Source of the DNA: Gymnopus androsaceus JB14
Lineage: Eukaryota > Basidiomycota > Agaricomycetes > Agaricales > Omphalotaceae
Direction of reading: 5' to 3'
Assembly: GCA_009733575.1 (NCBI GenBank)
Contig: ML769530.1
Span: 56,759-120,758 of the forward strand
Length of the DNA: 64,000 nucleotides
Part shown: positions 57,307 through 64,000 of the stretch, piece by piece
Layout of the letters: each line of letters begins with the position of its first letter
Numbering within the stretch: position 1 is the stretch's first letter
Position numbers and translations under genes: made by a program
The notes under the pieces: generated by a model
What the model was told of the DNA's origin: nothing
Database searches by the model: none
The model's input: only the letters and a program-made list of their open reading frames with translations

Positions 57307-59226
57307 ATGTCACAATCTAGGCCTACTGCACCAGCAGCTCGCAGAACAGCATCAGGCCAAGCAGCCGCCGCCACCACAGCATCCAGCAGTGCACCAGCAC
57401 CTCTACCATTACCATTACCAGCCACCAATCCGAAGGCACCTTGCGCTTCGAAATCACATATAGCGGACAAAGATGAAACCCGCGACAGGTGGTGGAATCC
57501 AACCAAAGAAAAGTGGTTTGTTTGTGTTAAACAGCCTTTCCCAAACCGGTACGATACACCTCACAAGGACACTAAATATACTGCAGAATTACCGGATTAT
57601 GCCGATCTACCTGATATTGGTCAGGAACAATATATCAAAGTCGCAGAAAACAAAAGACAGGAGAAAAGATGTAGCGAACGTCTAGCCAGCAAACAGAAAG
57701 CCGCAGCCTCATCTTCATCTAATCCCACTCCAGCACCTACTCCTTCACCGGCTCCAGTTTCATTACCAAAACAAGAGCCAGAGCAAACACCACCTCCACC
57801 TCCACCACATACATCTCCACAGCCATCTCCACAACGAACTCCACAGCCCTTACCAAGTAATCTCCCACCAGATCCTACACCCCCATCTCCATCAGATCCA
57901 TCAGATTCAGGATCTGAATCATCAGGGGCAATTGAATCAGATTCCGACGATGACAGTATGTCTAAAGCGCAAAAAGCCTTTGATAAGGTTACAACCTTAA
58001 AGTTGGACAGATCAAACTGGGACACATGGAAAACTTGAGTGGAATTTGCAGCCAGATCTATTGGCTATCAGCGCTATTTTGAATAGAATCCACAATTGAC
58101 AAGTGATCCAGATGCAATGGAGAATGATAGAGAAAAGGATAATGTCCTTTTGAATGCTATCATTGGCAGGTTATCGGATGGAATATTCCGAAGGTATAGG
58201 AACTATAACAACATGAAACAGTTGTGGGATAATTTACTTGCTGATTATGATTCTAAAAATGCTCTTACTGAATCATTTTTGCAAAGACGACTTCACACTA
58301 TGCAATGCACCAACCCATCCAAGGTCAATAAACATTTGGATGACATGATCAGCATCCGGGATGACCTCACAACAAGAGGAATCAATATCAATGACAATAT
58401 ATTTGTCAACACCATCATGTCCTCTGTCCCTGACACCTTCAAAGCCACCATAAACGCATTGGCTGTTTTCTCTGTGAAAGCAGACCAAAAGCTCAGTCCT
58501 GCCGAGCTTATCTCTACCATTTGTGCCGAATCTATGGTACACCAAATGCGACATGATCACAAGAAGGAATTGGCAAATTATGCCGGTAACAGGGGATGAG
58601 GAGGATTCCGAGGTCATGGAAATTCCTTCAGGGGAAATTCCCAAGGCAGAGGCAAAGGCCAAGGAGGGGCGACAAGTCGCCAAGACTCCATCTGCTACAA
58701 TTGCAGAGGCAAAGGACACTTCGGCAATCAATGTCCATCAGAAAAGCACAGCCAGGCCAATGAGGCCAAGGAAGCAAAACCTCCCAAGGAGCAGAAGAAG
58801 AAGAAGTCAGATGGAAACTGGAGAGACAGGCTGAAGAATAATGAAGTGGCATCCTCATCTATGATTGAGGAATTACCAGAGTCATCATGGGCAGCAATCG
58901 AAATTCCTGCTAAGCCAGGGAATCTTGTTTTCAATTTTTCCGAAATAGCTGATAAATTCGAATTAGCTCTTTCATCGCCGAGTGATCAAAGTAACACGGA
59001 ACAAAAAATCGAAACTCCTCAGCCTCTTACTCTCATAACTACTTCAGAACTCAATGACCAGCGCAATGAAGAGGAGGAAGAAGTATACATCGATGTTAAC
59101 CTCTTTCCTTCCTCAAAATTTGAACATGAGTTATCCAGGCTGCAAACGCGGAAACTTTCACGGCAAACATCTCCGGCACACTCCATCTTGATCTACCCAC
59201 ATACGGACAGGAAGTCCGAACACTAA
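57307..59226 (+). pseudogene. Copia III gag with zinc knuckle; protease lost
   Basis: From ATG 57,307 an Ala/Pro-rich leader runs to the UBN2-type gag core at about 57,960-58,590. TGA at 58,036-58,038, TAG at 58,084-58,086 and TGA at 58,597-58,599 interrupt the same frame. The zinc knuckle CYNCRGKGHFGNQC is at 58,693-58,734. After the acidic linker (EEEEEVYIDV near 59,080) the retroviral-type protease motif D-S/T-G is absent: the sequence shifts frame and passes into the downstream VSLGKLDDDGYS region near 59,273. The element therefore has lost its protease core. Confidence 0.85.
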
Positions 59227-62129
59227 AACTCCATCATACCCTTCTATGTCCAGATACTCCCAACACACTCGTATCACTGGGAAAACTTGACGATGATGGT
59301 TACTCCATCCATACCACCAATGGCAGAATGATGATCAAAGATCGCCAGGGGAAACTCGTCGGAGTTATCCCAAAGACAAATGGACTATACCAAATCCCAT
59401 CATGGGAACACGCCTATTCAACCAAGATTGGCAGATTGGTATCTCTTTACAAGGCACACTGCATCTTAGGTCATCTTAATTATGCTTACGTGAAGCATAT
59501 GTTCCGAGACAACCAGGTTCATGGTATCAGATTGGATCCAAAGCAAATGGACGAACCAGAATGCCGTGCTTGTATGCTTGGTAAAGCATCCAGGTATCCT
59601 ATTGCTCAGGTGCAATCATCTCCCCATGCGGAGAAGTTTGGAGACATTTTCCACATGGACATGTGGGGACCTTCTCAAGTCAGGACGGTGAACCATTGCA
59701 TTTACACGTTGACTCTAGTGGATGAAGCCACTGATTGGTTGGAGGAACCGCAAATGAAGTCAAAGGACGAGTCATTCGCACAGTATGTGGTTCTCCAAAC
59801 AGGTTTCCAAACTCAATACGGCACAACTGTTAAAGTTCTCCACTCTGATTGAGGGGGAGAATTTCTCAGTAACGAATTCATGGCATATCTCAAACATATT
59901 GGTACATGACAATGTCTCACGGTACATGACACCCCGGAACACAATGGTATAGCGGAACGCGCACATCAAACTTTGCTAAATGCAGTTCGAAGTCTTATGA
60001 TCTCATCAGGACTCCCAAAATGGCTTTGGGGTTTTATGATGAAATATGCGGTATATGTTTGGAACAGGACGCCGAAGAAGGCCATTGGAATGGCTACACC
60101 TTACGAGAAGCGGTTTGGAATTAAACCGGACATTACTAATCTTCATATCTTTGGCAGTATTGTTTATGTTAAACGAGAAAAGGAACCCGGCAAATTGGAA
60201 CCACAGGCGCAGGAAGGATGCTGGATTGGACTCAAACCCGAATTGAATGGTCACTACATCAACTGGCCAACACGTCACACTGTCACAACAGAGAGGAACG
60301 TAGTTTTCTCTGACAGGCAGATCCAACCTGTTGAAGGGGAGGATGGAAATTTGGGAAATTTAGAAACTTCGGTCACTGAGTTGGAACAGCCTGTCATACC
60401 AGTTCCAGAAGAAATTGCCAAACCAGTTTCACCCAATGAAGTAACTGGCAAACGAGTCATACGACCCACCAAGAAGATCAGGGATGTCATTGAAGGACTT
60501 GGAGAAGGAAGTGACAAGTTGCGACATCTTACCGCATCTCTAGGTCAGGTAACATCAGAAATTGAATCTGATCCTTTATCTGTTGCAGAAGCTATGCAAC
60601 AACCTGACAGCTCCAAATGGTACGATGCCATGAAAGATGAAATCTCACGACTCCAGGAGCGTGGAACATACACCATTGTCACTCCACCTTCAGATGCAAA
60701 CATTCTCACATCCAAATGGGTCTATCAGACCAAGAAGGATGAACGAGGTCACATTACAGGACACCAAGCTTGTCTTGTTGTACATGGATTTAATCAGATC
60801 CCAGATGTTGACTACTTCCCAGACGAAACCTTCGCATCTGTTGCAAAACTTGCATCAGCCCATGCTATCCTCAGCATTGGAGCTGAGAAGAGCATGATTA
60901 TTCACCAAATGGACATGAAATCTGCTTATCTTTATGGGAAATTGGATGACAACAAGCGCATTTATATGAAGGCACCTCCAGGCATTGATATAGGGGTAAA
61001 ACCAGGTCAAACTCTACGGCTGAAACTCGCACTTTACGGACTTAAACAAGCCGGTCGAAGATGGTACATGTGATTCAGGGAAATCATGACCCAACTGGGG
61101 TTTAAACGGTCTGATTTTGATCACGCTGTTTTCTATTGCACTGATCCCTTCACCATCATTTTCATACATGTTGACGACATGACATTGGTTACCAAAACCC
61201 TGGTCATCATGGAGAAATTAAAGAAAGATATTGGGGCTATAATCAAAGTTGTTGATTCCGGAGAAATCCATTGGCTACTAGGAATCGAGATCCAAAGATA
61301 TCTCCATAACAGGACAATTCACTTATCCCAGCGGTCATACATTGACACCATACTCTCTCGCTATGGATTCTCGGATATAAAGCCACTCTCTATTCCCTCC
61401 AATCCCCACATCCACCTCACCAAAGACCAGTCACCCAAAACGGTCGAGGATATTGCTTTTATGCGCGACAAACCCTACAGAGAGGCCCTTGGCGCTCTCC
61501 AATACTTATCCGTCGCTATGAGACCTGACATCACCTATGCGGTCTCTATCCTTGCTCGCTTTTCACAAAACCCCAGCATCACTCATTGGAACAGTGTATG
61601 CTGTGTCTATGCCTATCTCAAATACACTTGAGACTTTTGGCTCAGTACGAGCAACCAGGAGACAGTCCAAGGCTACACGGATGCCAATGGTATGTCCCAA
61701 GAGGACCAACACGCCATTTCTGGGTACATTTTTATGTTGAACGGCGGAGCAGTATCTTGGTTGTCGAAACAACAGGATATCATTTCTTTATCCACCACGG
61801 AAGCCAAGTATATCGCTTTGACCCATGCAGCAAAGGAAGCGATCTGGATTAGGAACCTTTTATCGGAAATCTTTGGTCCTATTACTCATGTGATCCCTAT
61901 CATGTCAGACAACCAGTCAGCCATCGCGTTAGCAAAGGATGATTGTTTTCATGCCAGGACCAAACACATCGATTTCCAATACCACTTTATCCGCTACGTA
62001 ATCGAGGAAGGTAAAATTTGTCTTACTTACTGCCCTACCGAAAACATGATGGCAGACATCTTCACCAAAGCCTTACCTTCGATGAAAGCCAAACACTTCG
62101 CAGCATCCATGGGATTAGCAAAGGTTTGA
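59227..62129 (+). pseudogene. Copia III pol: integrase, reverse transcriptase, RNase H
   Basis: Pre-integrase domain HCILGHLNYAYV near 59,459 with the C-x2-C partner (CRACMLGK). Integrase core has the first Asp in DMWGPSQV, a TGA right after LHSD (59,850-59,852), a second TGA near 59,907, and the Glu block EHNGIAERAHQ. Reverse transcriptase is largely open from 59,973 to the TGA at 61,071. It continues from 61,086 with the intact catalytic HVDDM (61,170-61,181). Another TGA is at 61,629. RNase H has MSDNQSAIALAK. The stop is just before the polypurine tract. A handful of stops separates it from an open pol. Confidence 0.9.
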
Positions 62130-62136
62130 AGGGGAG

Positions 62137-62499
62137 TGTTGGAATATCAAAGGTAAATATATCTTATCGAACTATACATGGAATGCTTTCTTGTAGTATC
62201 CACTTGTTTGTATCACCATCCCATGCACTCCACTGTTATCGTCTCGCAGACTCCACTCAGTCTCTCACCATATCCACTTGCTCTCTCGTAGTACCCACTC
62301 TACCATATGGACAGTAGCCACAAGTATTCACGCAGTAGCCACCTGCCCAATATATCATTTGTACTTAGGACTGTATATAAGCTTAGGTACCATACCCTGT
62401 AATAACACTGTTGTTCCCCATCAATCTGTGTGATCGTTACTACTAAGTCCTGTGTGGACTTACTGCTGCTACTTCCTATTTAGGAGCGTAACTCTAATA
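62137..62499 (+). repeat. 3' LTR of copia copy III
   Basis: Same length as the 5' LTR. The 3' flank GACAT is the partner of AACAT at 56,881-56,885. Confidence 0.95.
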
Positions 62500-62559
62500 G
62501 ACATTGCAACAATGCGCATCAACTCTTATATAGTGCCCACCGGCACCCACAGAGCTGAG

Positions 62560-62729
62560 TGACAGATGATGAGATGTCAAAATAAGTTTGACAGTTGGCT
62601 TGATCCCACAGGAGCTCATAGGAACCCATAGAACCCATAGCACTTCATAGCTCTGTATAGAACTATGGCTGTTATGATCTGCTATGGCTTCCTATGGCTT
62701 CTATGGCCAACACCCAGGTTTTGCTGATG
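62560..62729. mobile_element. Right part of a CATCAGCAAAACC-group MITE
   Basis: Ends CCCAGGTTTTGCTGATG at 62,729; the body is CCATAG/CTATGG words as in 51,895-52,030. The left end is not recognised. Confidence 0.55.
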
Positions 62730-64000
62730 TGATGCAGGCAATACTATACAGTTTACAGTCATGGGATTGTCGGAGTTCCAATTTTATATGGTTTGAACAC
62801 AACTTTGTTTGCTTCCCATCTCATTCTCTCTCAATTCAACTGCATTCCTAGGCTCTCTCTCCTTTTCCCATTTCATTCTCATTCAATGGTGCATCATAAG
62901 ATATTTTATCATGCTTCTGACCATTGTTTCTTGTGAATTCAAACCGAATTCTATTGAATTACAATGTTCAGTGAGTTCTTACTACTGCTATTCCTATCTT
63001 TCACTCTCATTTGATGCATTACTCTTTGCAGGTATCCTCCCAGCTGTCCACTTGTCTCTCCTCCACTTTACATTCTGCTCTGATCACTGAATACTTTGAC
63101 TCCTGGCATTGGTAAGTTTAATGTACTTGTGCAGCATGCTACTAGTAACTAACAGCTGTTGCACAGCTGGTCAGGCGCTCTTTTTCTACCCATCCTGCAA
63201 AGTGCTGGCAGCAGGCAAGCCACCCATTGGCCCTCCCCTCACTCCAACCTGCCCATTCAGTAACCGGCCTATTCAGCCTTTGGGTACCATCAAAATCACA
63301 CCAAGGGCTCTATCTCAATTTGCCTCGGGTTATGCACTGTTACACTGTCCTCTGGATTGTACATTTTGATGCAGATACCTCATTTTCATTTTTAACTGAC
63401 CATTTCTGCAGTAGTGTGTGACATATGTCAGCTGCGTACAGTGAAACGGCTTGATTTTGACAACATAGCACTTGTATTTAATGTTGGCACGGTTGCGCAA
63501 CAGCATGGTAGATGTAGCGCTCATATTCAGTGCTGGTACGTTACACAGGTGGATGGTTTTTGATGTGCTGTTATGTGGGTAGGTTATAAATACCAGATAT
63601 ATTGCTTCAATAAAATCACTCTTATTGCCATGTTGATTGTGTGTGCTGTGCAGTGAAAGTGGTATGGGATTTGTATGGCAATGTTGGCAGTGGTATGGGA
63701 TGTATGGCAAAATTGGTATGGAATGTATGGAGAATTGAGTATGGGATGTATAAATTTTATGCACCCTCCAATTCTCCTGGCTCCATACATGTATGGAAAG
63801 TGTACTTGAGTAATAAGTGTAAGCCAAACACTGGATAATTGTCATAGCTGTCATAGCAAGCCATAGAACTATGAGTTGCTATGAGCTTGCAGATTTATAT
63901 TGTCCTTTGACATCTATAGCAGTTCATAGCAGCCCATAGCAATCCATAGCTCTGGATAGATGGGGACCTTGCTATGAGTGCTGGACAGAGCTATCCAGCT
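62730..64000. other. Window end, repeats without recognised gene
   Basis: Open frames at 62,809-63,090 and 63,109-63,369 show no domain. GTATGG words repeat at 63,655-63,800. From 63,840 the sequence is built of CATAGC/GCTATG words like the MITE bodies at 51.9 and 62.6 kb and runs off the window. Confidence 0.45.

Larger units (their letters stand above)
56886..62499 (+). mobile_element. Ty1/copia retrotransposon copy III, nearly full length
   Basis: Both LTRs (56,886-57,248 and 62,137-62,499) are 363 bases and differ at about 12 positions by my count. The flanks are AACAT and GACAT, a 5-bp duplication with one change. The primer binding site GGTTATGGGCCC is at 57,249 and the polypurine tract AAGGGGAG before 62,137. 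Total length 5,614 bases with no nested insertion. The internal region is about 85-90 percent like copy I over the shared part but has a different gag N terminus. The coding region carries several stops and a protease deletion. Confidence 0.95.

Noticed and set aside
43960..62729. Helitrons as explanation for the shared CATCAGCAAAACC ends
   Set aside because: The motif occurs as inverted repeats at both ends; Helitrons have no terminal inverted repeats and end in CTRR with a hairpin, which is not seen.
1..64000. t-RNA or rRNA genes
   Set aside because: I found no cloverleaf or rRNA core sequence; the initiator-tRNA-like 12-mer next to the LTRs is a primer binding site, not a gene.

Overview
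This window is fungal, most likely from an agaricomycete basidiomycete. Several genes are split by many short GT-AG introns of about 45-75 bases with CTNAC-like branch sites. One gene is a complete secreted GH3 beta-xylosidase, and one DNA transposon carries the PKFHCELNPIEM transposase tail typical of mushroom-forming fungi. No bacterial operon signals, tRNA, rRNA or CRISPR array were seen.

Layout. Positions 1-15,200 are the most gene-dense part. They hold a multi-exon hypothetical gene (5-2,117, +), a large multi-exon helical-protein gene (2,551-6,076, -), a shorter helical-protein gene (6,738-8,181, +) and a related gene with a hydrophobic hairpin (13,463-15,179, -). The last two share C-terminal motifs and resemble alpha-helical pore-forming proteins of the ClyA/Xax type, by architecture only. 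Between them lie a decayed intron-bearing Hsp90 copy (about 10,160-10,685) and foldback repeats. A broken zinc-cluster-like gene sits at 18,299-21,361 (-).

From 21.4 to 47.2 kb the window is a transposon graveyard. The main structure is a Ty1/copia element (27,002-40,275) with a perfect 5-bp target duplication, GCACC. It has been opened by a 6.7-kb element with very long terminal inverted repeats, a solo LTR, a hAT-like MITE and a TA-flanked MITE. The 6.7-kb element itself contains the 5' piece of another copia family and several MITEs. Next come a decayed hAT-type element (42,734-45,832) inserted in a short tandem array, and further MITEs.

The beta-xylosidase gene (47,832-50,503, -) is the one clearly intact metabolic gene; its seven-exon model gives 2,343 coding bases. 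Beyond it lie a 1.1-kb Tc1/pogo-like element (52,258-53,362), an Asn-rich coiled-coil gene broken by two insertions (53,887-56,150, -), and a second nearly full-length copia copy (56,886-62,499). The window ends in repeats.

The transposon copies carry many stop codons. At three sites one copia copy has TGA where the other has CAA, which fits decay of an ancestral CGA by CpG cytosine deamination. Both copies also share one in-frame stop in integrase, so they may have been mobilised in trans. Candidates for undescribed biology are the helical gene cluster, the 6.7-kb long-TIR element, and a MITE group that shares the terminal motif CATCAGCAAAACC but has unrelated palindromic bodies. All calls are from reading the sequence; no database search was run.
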